Assembly: GCA_035620375.1 (NCBI GenBank)
Contig: DASPGX010000012.1
Location: 1-18,434 of the forward strand
Origin: DASPGX01 sp035620375
Lineage (GTDB): Bacteria; Patescibacteriota; Minisyncoccia; 2-02-FULL-40-12; GWA2-44-9
Direction of reading: 5' to 3'
DNA: 18,434 nucleotides
Shown here: one piece after another, positions 11,486-18,434 of the stretch
How positions within the stretch are numbered: the first letter of the stretch is position 1
Layout: the number at the start of each line of letters is the position of its first letter
Notes under the pieces: generated by a model
Database searches by the model: none
Told to the model about the DNA's origin: nothing
The model's input: the letters and a program-made list of their open reading frames with translations, nothing else
Program-made: the position numbers and the translations under genes

Positions 11486-12749
11486 AATTATTGCGTTCCG
11501 CAATCAGTTTTCGTACGCGGTTGAGGACGGAATCGGGGTTTGCTTCCTGTCGCTGCACCTCCGACCAGTCAATCGCTGAGCGCGAGGTCCGCCGAATGTC
11601 CGGACCCGGTGCGGGTGTGTTGCCGGTACCGAGCTCGTCGCCCATGTAAATGACCGGAGAGCCGGGCTGTTCCAGGAGCAGGCTTATGGCATGGGTGATG
11701 CGCTCGGGGTCGTTTAGCAGCGCGGTTGCCAGCCGTACCGCGGTTCCCATTTCCCGCTTCATCAGGTACTTCCCGCCGGGGTCCACGGCGTCAAATATCT
11801 CCTCGCGCACATCATCCGGTACGTGTTTGAGCGCCAGTTCGTCATGATTGCGAAGGACGTTGGCCCAGGCGCACCCCAGCGGAATATCAGACGACTGTGC
11901 GGCGAATTTCCGCGCTATATCGTCATCGCCCCTGACCAGAGCGAGGAACGTGCGTACCATCAGCGGAAAATTGAACAGCATGTGGCATTCGTCACCGTCG
12001 CCGAAGTAGGAACGGACGTCCGTCAGCTCACCGTTCGCCTCACCCAGGATAACCGCGTCAGGATGGTGCGCATCCAGGTATGCACGGATACGGCGCAGGA
12101 CAGCGTGCGTTTCCGGCAGATGTGTACTTCGGGTTCCCTCGCGCTTAATCAGGTGGGATATCGCGTCCATCCGGAATCCGTCCACGCCCCGGGAAAGCCA
12201 GAAGTCCATGATTCCGGTGATTTCCCGGAAGACCGCCGGATTATCCCAGTTCAGGTCCGCCTGCTGCGGGTAGAACGTCGCGAAGTAGAATCCGTCGCCG
12301 TTAGGGACGTCAATCCAGTTGCGGGGCTTCAGGTGGTCAAACACGTTCACGGAATCCGCGAGCTCCGTTCCGGTCGCCGACCATAGGTAGTATTGGTGTT
12401 CCGGGCTGTTCGGGTCGGCCAAGGCCTTGGTGAACCACGGATGCTCCGTAGAGGTATGGTTCAGCACGAGGTCGATTAGCACGCGGATGCCGTGTTCATG
12501 CGCCCGGGCAACGAACGCGTCGAAATCCTCCAGGGTACCGAGCTCCGGGCGGACGCCCCGGTAATCCGAGATGTCGTATCCGTCGTCCACCATGGGCGAC
12601 GGATAATGGGGGAGCAGCCAGATGCAGGTGATGCCGAGCCGGTCCAGGTAATCCAGTTTTGAGGTAAGTCCCCGGAAGTCGCCCGCGAAAAGGTCAACGT
12701 ACAGCTCATAGATGACGGCATCCTGATACCAGTGCCGGTCATGTTTCAT
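11484..12749 (-). CDS. GH13 alpha-amylase-family enzyme, trehalose-synthase-like, lacking the C-terminal domain
   Basis: A 421-residue alpha-glucan-active enzyme. The (beta/alpha)8 barrel motifs are present: DGYDISDYRGVRPELGTLED (56-75), VLIDLVLNH (90-98), GVDGFRMDAISHL (188-200, nucleophile Asp195), AVILGEANG (232-240, acid/base Glu237) and VLRNHDEL (298-305, Asp303). LPETHAVLRR, YFGDGDECHMLFNFPLM and PGSPVIYMGDELGTGN closely follow trehalose synthase (TreS). TreS is normally about 550 residues or longer, with a C-terminal beta domain. Here the protein ends soon after RTSRSAIDWSEVQRQ and NRVRKLIAERNN, so that domain is missing. The frame is open upstream through the tRNA gene; the start at 12749 (MKHDRHWYQDAVIYELYVD) fits the family and lies 8 bases after a TACAAT box. 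TreS, amylosucrase-like or alpha-glucosidase activity are all possible. Confidence 0.85.
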   Translation of the reverse strand: MKHDRHWYQDAVIYELYVDLFAGDFRGLTSKLDYLDRLGITCIWLLPHYPSPMVDDGYDISDYRGVRPELGTLEDFDAFVARAHEHGIRVLIDLVLNHTSTEHPWFTKALADPNSPEHQYYLWSATGTELADSVNVFDHLKPRNWIDVPNGDGFYFATFYPQQADLNWDNPAVFREITGIMDFWLSRGVDGFRMDAISHLIKREGTRSTHLPETHAVLRRIRAYLDAHHPDAVILGEANGELTDVRSYFGDGDECHMLFNFPLMVRTFLALVRGDDDIARKFAAQSSDIPLGCAWANVLRNHDELALKHVPDDVREEIFDAVDPGGKYLMKREMGTAVRLATALLNDPERITHAISLLLEQPGSPVIYMGDELGTGNTPAPGPDIRRTSRSAIDWSEVQRQEANPDSVLNRVRKLIAERNN

Positions 12750-12757
12750 ATGCAGGT

Positions 12758-12786
12758 ATTGTATATGGTGTCTCCCGGGTTGTCTG
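12758..12786 (-). promoter_or_regulatory. Candidate promoter of the GH13 gene
   Basis: On the minus strand, CAGACA and TACAAT are separated by 17 bases, and the TACAAT box ends 8 bases before the ATG at 12749. The leader would be one or two bases at most. Confidence 0.45.
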
Positions 12787-12798
12787 CCGAGCTGTCGC

Positions 12799-12827
12799 TT
12801 GAAATAAGGTCGAAAATACTGTATTAT
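12799..12827 (+). promoter_or_regulatory. Promoter of tRNA-Met(CAT)
   Basis: TTGAAA (12799-12804) and TATTAT (12822-12827) are 17 bases apart. The start point would be near 12834, about 11 bases before the mature tRNA. Confidence 0.7.
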
Positions 12828-12844
12828 TGTCGGGTATTTTTGAA

Positions 12845-12916
12845 GCCGGCGTAGTTCAACGGTTAGAACGAAGCACTCATAACGCTTAGACGGAAGTTCG
12901 ACTCTTCCCGCCGGCA
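12845..12916 (+). tRNA. tRNA with anticodon CAT, probably elongator Met
   Basis: A full 72-base cloverleaf. Acceptor GCCGGCG/CGCCGGC has a normal G1-C72 pair, so it is not an initiator. The D-stem is GTTC/GAAC, the anticodon arm AAGCA CTCATAA CGCTT (with an A-C mismatch next to the loop), and the T-arm GGAAG TTCGACT CTTCC. CCA is not encoded (ACAC follows). Ile2 with a lysidine-modified CAT anticodon is a possible alternative. Confidence 0.9.
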
Positions 12917-12945
12917 CACTTCGACTCGCTTCGCTCGCTCAGTGT
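12916..12945 (+). terminator. Weak hairpin after tRNA-Met
   Basis: ACACT at the tRNA 3' end can pair with AGTGT just before TAAACC, enclosing a CTCGCTTCGCTCGCTC repeat-like stretch. The stem is short and has no T-run, so termination is uncertain. Without a stop here, the tRNA promoter could also serve the peptidase gene at 12968, for which I see no separate promoter. Confidence 0.3.
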
Positions 12946-12967
12946 AAACCAGTAACAAATAGCATCC

Positions 12968-14251
12968 ATGGAACAGCAAGGATTTCTTCACGAAGTACAC
13001 ACGTTTCCCTCGGGCCTCCGCCTATTGACGGTGCCCATGCCCGCGGCGAAGACCGCCACGGTGTTCGTACAGGTTTCGGCCGGGTCCACGTATGAGACGG
13101 AACGCACCAGCGGGGTGGCGCATTTCCTTGAGCACATGATGTTCAAGGGTACGGAGCGGCGGCCGGGGTATCTGGACATCTCGCAGGAATTGGACCGTCT
13201 CGGGGCGAGCTACAACGCGTTCACGAGCAAGGAGTGGACGGGCTATTACGCCAAGGTTGCGGCGGCGAAGCTGGACGTCGCCATGGACGTCGTCTGCGAC
13301 ATCTTCCTGAATTCCAAGCTGGAGCAGGGTGCGATGGATATTGAGCGCGGGCCCATCATTGAGGAGCTGCGCATGCGCGAGGATGACCCGCGGCAGAATA
13401 TCGGCTACCTGTTTGAGAAACTGCTCTGGGGCGACCAGCCCGCGGGATGGGAAATCGGCGGGACGCCGGACACCATCCGGGCGATGAAGCGTCAGGACCT
13501 GCTGGACTATTTCGATTCCCATTACATCGCGGAGAACACGGTGGTCACCGTCGCGGGGAACATCGACCCCGCATACGTACGCGAGCGCATCGGTAAGCAT
13601 CTGGCGCATATCCGGAACGGGGAGCGGGCGCACCGTGAGCCGACAAAGGACGTGCAGACCGAGCCCGCACTGCTGGTGCACCCCAAAGACGTGGAGCAGG
13701 CCTACGTCCAGCTCGGCGTCCGCGCCTTTGACCGGCACGATGACCGGCGGTACGCCCTGGCCCTCATGGCGGCAATCCTCGGCGGCGGCATGAGCTCGCG
13801 TCTCTTTGACGAAATCCGCGAGAAACGGGGCCTTGCCTATTACGTCTATGCGTCCAATACGCTGTACTCGGATACCGGCTATTTTGAGGTCGGTGTCGGG
13901 GCGAACCGGGACAAAGCAGACGATGCGGTGAAGGCGATTCTGGAGGAGCTGGCGAAGGTGCGCGAGCACGGGGTGACCGAAGAGGAACTGGCACGCGTGA
14001 AGGACCGTGCCGAGGGCGGCATGGCGCTTGCGCTGGAGCACAGCGACGGCGTTGCGGAGTCATACAGCGAATCCCTGCTGTTCCATGGGCAGGTGCTGAC
14101 GCCCGAAGAGGAACTGGCGAAGGTAAAAGCGGTGACCACCGGACACATCAGAAAGGTTGCCGAGGACATCTTCCGGCCGGAGCGCCTGAATCTTGCGGTA
14201 ACCGGGCCGTTCAAGGACGGCCATCCCTTTGAGGGCATATTGAAGCTGTAA
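12968..14251 (+). CDS. M16-family zinc metallopeptidase (pitrilysin/processing-peptidase type)
   Basis: A 427-residue member of the M16 family, the short type related to mitochondrial processing peptidase. The inverted zinc motif is HFLEH (His52, Glu55, His56), and the third ligand fits Glu133 in IIEELRMREDDP, 77 residues after His56. The LGASYNAFTSKEWTGYY segment (78-94) and C-terminal-half motifs follow. Those are AILGGGMSSRLFDEIREKRG and LAYYVYASNTLY, which carry the Arg and Tyr used for substrate binding. Both halves of the clam-shell are present. There is no signal peptide, so it should act in the cytoplasm. No SD precedes the ATG. It begins 51 bases after tRNA-Met, and the permease gene starts two bases after its stop. 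Confidence 0.93.
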   Translation: MEQQGFLHEVHTFPSGLRLLTVPMPAAKTATVFVQVSAGSTYETERTSGVAHFLEHMMFKGTERRPGYLDISQELDRLGASYNAFTSKEWTGYYAKVAAAKLDVAMDVVCDIFLNSKLEQGAMDIERGPIIEELRMREDDPRQNIGYLFEKLLWGDQPAGWEIGGTPDTIRAMKRQDLLDYFDSHYIAENTVVTVAGNIDPAYVRERIGKHLAHIRNGERAHREPTKDVQTEPALLVHPKDVEQAYVQLGVRAFDRHDDRRYALALMAAILGGGMSSRLFDEIREKRGLAYYVYASNTLYSDTGYFEVGVGANRDKADDAVKAILEELAKVREHGVTEEELARVKDRAEGGMALALEHSDGVAESYSESLLFHGQVLTPEEELAKVKAVTTGHIRKVAEDIFRPERLNLAVTGPFKDGHPFEGILKL

Positions 14252-14253
14252 TC

Positions 14254-15294
14254 ATGACATCGCGTCCCCAGGTAGACATCTCAGTTTCCAGCGTGTTCCG
14301 GGCCCTTCTGCCCGTGGTGCTTCTCGTTCTTCTGTACCTGCTGAGCGACGTGTTGGTCATCGTCCTGTTCGCCATTGTCATCGCGTCGGCGGTGAATCCG
14401 TTTGTTGCATGGTTCGAGGCGCGCCGCGTTCCCCGCATGGTTGCCGTCCTGATTCTGTACGTGATGGTGGCGGCGCTCATCGTACTGTTGTCCTCGCTCA
14501 TCGTGCCGTCGGTGTCCCGTGACATCGCCCAGTTGTCGTCGGTCATTCCGCGCTTTGCCGAAAGCGTCTCCACTTCGCTGGACGAGGTGCAGAACGGGAC
14601 GTCGCGGTATTTCGACTTCGTGGGGGAGGTGCAGAACATTCTGGAGATTATCAGCGGATATCTTCAGCAGTTCTCGCAGTCCGCGTTGAGCCTTCTGGCG
14701 GGGGCGTTCGGCGGCGTCTTCACGTTCATCGCGGTCATGGTGCTGTCATTCTATTTTTCGGTCATGCGCAAGGGTGTGGAGTCGTTCCTGCAGGCGGTGG
14801 TCCCCGAGCGGTATGAGCCCTATATCCTCAACCTCTGGAAGCGTTCGGAGGTGAAGATGGGGCTCTGGCTCCAGGGGCAGCTCCTACTGGCGCTGGTGGT
14901 CGGACTGCTGGTGTACGTCGGCCTGGAGCTCTTGGGCGTGCGGTTTGCGCTTATTCTGGCCATCATCGCCATGTCGCTGGAGCTGATTCCCATCGCCGGG
15001 CCGGTCATCGCGGCGATTCCGGGCATCGGTCTGGCGTTGGTGCAGGACCCTGGACTGGCGATTTGGGTATTTCTGCTCTATCTGGGCGTCCAGCAGCTGG
15101 AAAACCATGTCCTGACGCCGCTCATCATGGGAAAGACGACCGGCCTGAATCCCGTCGTCGTCATTCTGGCCATCCTTATCGGCGGCAATCTTGCCGGCAT
15201 TCCGGGAGCTTTGCTCGGTGTCCCTGTCGCAACCGTCATCGTGGAGGTCCTGGACGATATCGCCCGGGCCAAGACGAGCCGGAAAGCCGCGTAG
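14254..15294 (+). CDS. AI-2E family (PerM/YdiK-like) membrane permease
   Basis: A 346-residue polytopic membrane protein of the AI-2E transporter superfamily, whose members include TqsA and various exporters and ion antiporters; the substrate cannot be told from sequence. Hydrophobic spans lie at about 10-27, 29-46, 62-82, 148-168 and in a C-terminal cluster from about 210 to 335. Typical features are FAIVIASAVNPFVAWFE, a long extracytoplasmic helical stretch (residues 90-145), FALILAIIAMSLELIPIAGP and QQLENHVLTPLIMGKTTGLN with VVILAILIGGNLAGIPGALLGVPVA. The start lies two bases after the M16 stop and there is no SD, which suggests translational coupling. rsmI starts one base after its stop. 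Confidence 0.92.
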   Translation: MTSRPQVDISVSSVFRALLPVVLLVLLYLLSDVLVIVLFAIVIASAVNPFVAWFEARRVPRMVAVLILYVMVAALIVLLSSLIVPSVSRDIAQLSSVIPRFAESVSTSLDEVQNGTSRYFDFVGEVQNILEIISGYLQQFSQSALSLLAGAFGGVFTFIAVMVLSFYFSVMRKGVESFLQAVVPERYEPYILNLWKRSEVKMGLWLQGQLLLALVVGLLVYVGLELLGVRFALILAIIAMSLELIPIAGPVIAAIPGIGLALVQDPGLAIWVFLLYLGVQQLENHVLTPLIMGKTTGLNPVVVILAILIGGNLAGIPGALLGVPVATVIVEVLDDIARAKTSRKAA

Positions 15295-15295
15295 T

Positions 15296-15994
15296 ATGAG
15301 CGTGGGGACGCTGTACGTGGTCGCCACACCCATCGGGAATCTGCAGGATATTTCTCTGCGTGCTCTGGACGTTCTCCGGAGCGTTTCGCTCGTATTTGCC
15401 GAAGATACCCGCGTCACCGTGAAATTGTTTGATGCCCATGGCATCCGTGTTCCGCTGGTGCCGTATCATCAGCACAGCGGGCATGCCGCGCTGGAACGCG
15501 CCCTGCAGGAAATACGGGCGGGCAATGATATCGCGTTGGTTTCCGACGCGGGAACGCCGGGAATAAACGATCCCGGGGGGAAGTTCGTGCAGGAACTGCT
15601 CCGCGAGATTCCCGGGGCCGCCGTAACGCCGGTTCCGGGTGCGAACGCGGCTGTTGCCGCGCTGAGTATTTCCGGTTTCCCTGCCGAGCAATACCGGTAT
15701 CTGGGATTTGCGCCGCATAAAAAGGGCCGGAAAACGTTTTTTTCGGAGCTGGCCCGTACCGGGGAAACGGTTGTTTTTTATGAGTCCAAGTACCGCATCC
15801 TCAAGGCATTGGAGGAGCTTTCCGCGGCATTCGGTGCGGAAGAGACCCCGGGCCGGCCCCTGGTTGTCGCCCGGGAGCTGACCAAAAAGTTTGAAACCGT
15901 ATACCGCGGCACGGCCGGCGGGCTCAAGGACGCCCTCGGTGAGGATCCGCTGGGCGAGTTCGTCATCGTCGTCGGTCCGAAGAACTGGAAATAG
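15296..15994 (+). CDS. rsmI: 16S rRNA (cytidine-1402-2'-O)-methyltransferase RsmI
   Basis: This SAM-dependent tetrapyrrole-methylase-fold enzyme 2'-O-methylates C1402 in the ribosomal P site. Motifs run in the family order: YVVATPIGNLQDISLRAL (7-24), LVFAEDTRV (32-40), IALVSDAGTPGINDPG (79-94), VTPVPGANAAVAALSISGF, LGFAPHKKGRK, VVFYESKYRI and VVARELTKKFE. The length of 232 compares with about 286 in E. coli; the missing part is the C-terminal region after the methylase core. The ATG at 15296 follows the permease stop by one base, with no SD; an open frame further upstream is only overlap. It is the last gene of the packed 12968-15994 unit. Confidence 0.95.
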   Translation: MSVGTLYVVATPIGNLQDISLRALDVLRSVSLVFAEDTRVTVKLFDAHGIRVPLVPYHQHSGHAALERALQEIRAGNDIALVSDAGTPGINDPGGKFVQELLREIPGAAVTPVPGANAAVAALSISGFPAEQYRYLGFAPHKKGRKTFFSELARTGETVVFYESKYRILKALEELSAAFGAEETPGRPLVVARELTKKFETVYRGTAGGLKDALGEDPLGEFVIVVGPKNWK

Positions 15995-16008
15995 GCGTAT
16001 CGGGGTGA

Positions 16009-16014
16009 TAGGAT
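16009..16014 (+). promoter_or_regulatory. Candidate extended -10 box before metG
   Basis: TGA followed by TAGGAT (16009-16014), 12 bases before the TTG start codon. The leader would be about 6 bases. I see no convincing -35, so metG may also be read from the upstream genes. Confidence 0.3.
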
Positions 16015-16026
16015 GGCCCCACTGCT

Positions 16027-17502
16027 TTGGCGCGTTTCTACATAACCACGTCCATCATGTACACCAATGCGGGGCCGCATATCGGCTTCGCATTGGAGAT
16101 GCTTCAGGCCGATGCCATCGCGCGTTGGCGGAGAATGCGGGGCGATGAGGTGACGTTTCTGACGGGTACGGATGAGCATGGCACCAAAATTGCGCGTGCC
16201 GCGGCGGATGCGGGACAGGAGCCCCGGGCGTTCGTCGATGACGTCGCGCGGCAGGTGTGGGAACTGGCGGAAAAGCTCGGTATTTCCAACACGGACTTCA
16301 TCCGGACGACCGACCGGGAGCGGCACTGGCCGGCAGCGCAGAAATTCTGGCAGAAACTGGCGGAAAGCGGTGATCTCTATAAGAAATCGTACGAGGGGTT
16401 CTATTGCGTGGGGCACGAGGCGTTCATCCGGGAGAGCGAGCTTGAGGACGGCCGGTGCCCGCTTCATAAGCGTCCCGCGGAGAAGGTAAGCGAAGAGAAC
16501 TGGTTTTTCGCGCTCTCCCGCTATACCGGCAAGGTTCGGGAGCTCATCGCATCGGACCGTCTGCGTATCGTTCCGGCCACCCGGAAGCAGGAGGTCCTCA
16601 ACCTGTTGGATGACGCGGACGACGTCAGCTTCAGCAGGCCCGCGGAGCAGCTTTCGTGGGGAATTCCGGTCCCCGGTGACGACTCTCAGACGATGTACGT
16701 ATGGGCGGATGCCCTGACAAACTACATTTCCGCCGTGGGATATGCGGCAGAAACCGCGGATTTCCGGGCCCTTTGGCCGGCGGATGTCCATCTCATAGGA
16801 AAGGATATACTGAGGTTCCATGCCATTTTGTGGCCCGCCATGCTCCTCTCGGCCGGCCTGGAGGTTCCGAAGGCGGTGTATGTTCACGGCTTTATCAATG
16901 TTGAGGGCCAGAAAATGTCGAAATCACTCGGAAATATCATCAGTCCGGCCGACCTCATCGCCAAGTACGACCCCGAGGCGGTCCGCTATTTCCTCCTCCG
17001 CGAGATACCGAGCACGGATGACGGGGATTTCTCGTGGGAGCGTATGGCACAGCGGTATGAATCGGACCTCGCCAATGCGCTGGGGAACCTTGTTCAGCGG
17101 GTTGCGACGCTCGTAGGAACAAAGTTGGACGGTAACGCGGTATATCGCGCGGGTGTGCATGGCATCGTTCCCGAACTCGCAGACGTGTTTAATGACGAGG
17201 ACTATCACCGGGCGATGGAACAGTTCAGGCTGCACGACGCCCTCGGTGCCACCTTCAAAAAGGTGGATATGGCGAACGCCTATATCAATGCTCAGGAGCC
17301 CTGGAAGAAGGGCAGAGAGGAAAATGAAGTCATCCTTGCCGTTGCATCGGCGATGATAGGTCACATCGCGCGGCTCCTCGGTCCGTTCATGCCCCGGACC
17401 GCTGAACGTATCGCGAAGACGCTTGGAGTCACACCCGGTGAGTGGAAGGACGGCACCGAAATCAGGCCGGTCGGTCCGAAGCCTCTGTTTCCGAGAGGGT
17501 AG
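16027..17502 (+). CDS. metG: Methionyl-tRNA synthetase
   Basis: This class I synthetase charges both initiator and elongator tRNA-Met; genes for both kinds of tRNA lie at 11337-11408 and 12845-12916. The 491-residue protein has TTSIMYTNAGPHIGFALEML at its start (HIGH motif as HIGF, 18-21), FLTGTDEHGTKIARAA (44-59), QTMYVWADALTNYISAVGY, DILRFHAILWPAML and QKMSKSLGN (KMSKS). A compact zinc-knuckle candidate is C127-x2-H130 with C144-x2-H147, a Cys/His mixture and not four Cys. The protein ends after the anticodon-binding helices, without the C-terminal EMAP/Trbp domain. The start codon is TTG at 16027, reading MARFYITTS; the next Met (residue 11) would cut into the catalytic fold. No SD is present. 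Confidence 0.96.
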   Translation: MARFYITTSIMYTNAGPHIGFALEMLQADAIARWRRMRGDEVTFLTGTDEHGTKIARAAADAGQEPRAFVDDVARQVWELAEKLGISNTDFIRTTDRERHWPAAQKFWQKLAESGDLYKKSYEGFYCVGHEAFIRESELEDGRCPLHKRPAEKVSEENWFFALSRYTGKVRELIASDRLRIVPATRKQEVLNLLDDADDVSFSRPAEQLSWGIPVPGDDSQTMYVWADALTNYISAVGYAAETADFRALWPADVHLIGKDILRFHAILWPAMLLSAGLEVPKAVYVHGFINVEGQKMSKSLGNIISPADLIAKYDPEAVRYFLLREIPSTDDGDFSWERMAQRYESDLANALGNLVQRVATLVGTKLDGNAVYRAGVHGIVPELADVFNDEDYHRAMEQFRLHDALGATFKKVDMANAYINAQEPWKKGREENEVILAVASAMIGHIARLLGPFMPRTAERIAKTLGVTPGEWKDGTEIRPVGPKPLFPRG

Positions 17503-17520
17503 TATGGCGGTGGAAATCCC

Positions 17521-17558
17521 ATCAGAGAAGCCGCGAAACGCGGCTTCTCTGATTTATA
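17521..17558 (+). terminator. Strong terminator after metG
   Basis: A perfect 15-bp stem (17521-17535 with 17539-17553), loop AAA, followed by TTATAG. It lies 18 bases after the metG stop. Confidence 0.85.
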
Positions 17559-17706
17559 GTCGTACAATCGCTTTATCGCATTATACATGACAATTTTAGT
17601 TATGCTGATTAGCGTCGTACGTAAATAGCAAGCAGTTTTAGGAGTGGCTCACCCGTCAGGTCCGGGGTCACTTACACGGCAACAGCGGCCATGATAGCAT
17701 CATGAC
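17559..17706. other. Gene-free region between metG and tatD
   Basis: No credible ORF. It is AT-richer than the rest up to about 17640. Possible plus-strand promoter elements are ATGACA and TAGCGT 17 bases apart (about 17587-17615). A TATAAT on the minus strand (near 17580-17585) has no good -35. The GTCAGGTCCGG at about 17656-17666 resembles the SRP RNA helix 8 core, but the rest does not fit. CATGAT/ATCATG (17690-17704) is a small hairpin. Nothing can be assigned firmly. Confidence 0.4.
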
Positions 17707-17775
17707 ATGCATGATGGCATGAACGGCCCGGGTACGGACGGTCGGGAGGTATCCGCGAGCTCCGAAAGAGGGTCC

Positions 17776-18434
17776 ATGGGGTCCGCGCATCGCGGAGTGC
17801 GCCTGTTCGATACGCATGCTCATCCGCAGTTCGCCCGCTTTGATGACGACCGGCATGAAATGCTGCACCGGGCGTCAGCGGTGGGCATCCATATGATATG
17901 TGTCGGCGTGGATTTGGAGTCATCCCGCGCGGCCATCGCTCTGGCGCAAGCGTATCCGGGCGTGTACGCATCGGTAGGGCTGCATCCTAACGACAATCTC
18001 CTGGAAAGGTATGATCAGAGCGGATACGAAGAACTCTCTGTGCATCCGAAGGTGGTGGCCATCGGTGAAATAGGCCTGGACTACTACCGAACGGCGGAAC
18101 CCAGACTGCAGGATGCGCAGCGGGAGAGGTTCGTTCAGCAGCTCGCCCTGGTCAAATCAACGGGAAAGCCCGCGATTATTCATTGCAGGTCCGCGCATCA
18201 TGATATGCGGACCCTGTTGGACGCCCATGGAATCCGGAGCGGGGTAATCCATTCGTTCACCGGAACATGGGAGGATGCCAGGTTTTACCTGGACATAGGG
18301 CTGCACATCGGCCTGAACGGGATAGTCACCTTTGCCCGTGACTATGACGAAACCGTAGTGAATACGCCGTTGAACCGCATTCTCCTGGAGACGGATTCAC
18401 CATACTTGGCACCCAACCCCTACAGGGGAAGGCG
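17776..18434 (+). CDS. tatD: TatD-family metal-dependent deoxyribonuclease, 3' end beyond window
   Basis: A TIM-barrel metal-dependent hydrolase; family members act as 3'-5' exonucleases or D-amino-acyl hydrolases. 219 residues are visible before the window edge. Metal ligands are in order: HxH in LFDTHAHPQF (residues 10-19), Glu in VVAIGEIGLDYY, His in PAIIHCRSAHHD, His in GVIHSFTGTW and Asp in LLETDSPYLAP. SVGLHPND and TPLNRILLETDSPYLAP are typical. I chose the ATG at 17776 because it places FDTHAHP near the N terminus and follows AGAGGG. In-frame ATGs at 17707 and 17719 would add 23 or 19 residues; the first is 6 bases after a TAGCAT box and could be a leaderless start. The missing part should be about 40-50 residues. 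Confidence 0.9.
   Translation, partial: MGSAHRGVRLFDTHAHPQFARFDDDRHEMLHRASAVGIHMICVGVDLESSRAAIALAQAYPGVYASVGLHPNDNLLERYDQSGYEELSVHPKVVAIGEIGLDYYRTAEPRLQDAQRERFVQQLALVKSTGKPAIIHCRSAHHDMRTLLDAHGIRSGVIHSFTGTWEDARFYLDIGLHIGLNGIVTFARDYDETVVNTPLNRILLETDSPYLAPNPYRGR

Noticed and set aside
12750..12917. N-terminal extension of the GH13 protein to 477 residues
   Set aside because: It would translate the antisense of tRNA-Met; family alignment begins at MKHDRHWYQDAV.
12917..12945. Mobile-element end or attachment site after tRNA-Met
   Set aside because: There is no integrase, no duplicated tRNA 3' end in the window, and the stretch is a low-complexity CTCGCTTCGCTCG type.
17645..17690. Possible SRP (4.5S) RNA suggested by GTCAGGTCCGG
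   Set aside because: The following GGAAGGAAGCAGC-type part of helix 8 is absent, the apical loop would be about 12 bases, and no long flanking stem forms.

Overview
The window is about 60% GC, gene-dense, and uses TGA as an ordinary stop codon. It looks like a chromosomal segment of an uncultivated bacterium. My best guess is Patescibacteria (CPR), Parcubacteria-like. The reasons are that no CCA end is encoded on the tRNAs or the tmRNA, that RsmI, MetRS and the GH13 enzyme are short, that many housekeeping genes lack a Shine-Dalgarno (SD) sequence, and that the tmRNA tag ends in YAFA. The taxon is inferred and not proven.

Layout. 1-666 (minus): two unrecognised genes in one operon behind a good promoter. 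667-936: a compact structured stretch of unknown role and a long terminator hairpin. 937-1289 (minus): the tmRNA gene ssrA. 1383-1990 (plus): a secreted TIMP/NTR-like protein overlapping a 55-residue hydrophobic peptide gene; its promoter appears to share one -35 hexamer with ssrA. 2005-3690 (minus): a GT-B glycosyltransferase with an unexplained C-terminal domain. 3740-5264 (minus): an htrA-smpB pair. 5361-6877 (plus): a two-gene operon encoding a 20S-proteasome beta-type subunit and a probable alpha-type partner. 6888-7075: a terminator and two tandem repeats of about 60 bp. 7122-9979 (plus): argS and a type II glutamine synthetase. 10009-11408 (minus): initiator tRNA and two membrane proteins. 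11484-12749 (minus): a TreS-like GH13 enzyme with no C-terminal domain. 12845-12916 (plus): tRNA-Met(CAT). 12968-15994 (plus): M16 peptidase, AI-2E-family permease and rsmI, tightly packed. 16027-17502 (plus): metG. 17776 to the edge (plus): tatD, partial.

How the genes relate. Protein quality control recurs: tmRNA and SmpB (ribosome rescue and degradation tagging), an HtrA-type protease without a visible signal peptide, an M16 metallopeptidase, and the proteasome-like pair. The pair is the most striking item. The beta-type protein keeps Thr1, Asp17, a Lys33 equivalent and the distal Asp/Ser, and the two ORFs overlap by ATGA in the beta-then-alpha order known from actinobacterial prcBA. No Pup, Mpa, Dop or PafA gene is visible in this window.

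A second pattern is regulatory. Several housekeeping genes have a -10 hexamer 6-12 bases before the start codon and no SD, which suggests leaderless mRNAs. The accessory-looking genes (proteasome-like pair, TIMP-like gene, glutamine synthetase, unknown operon) carry clear SD sequences.
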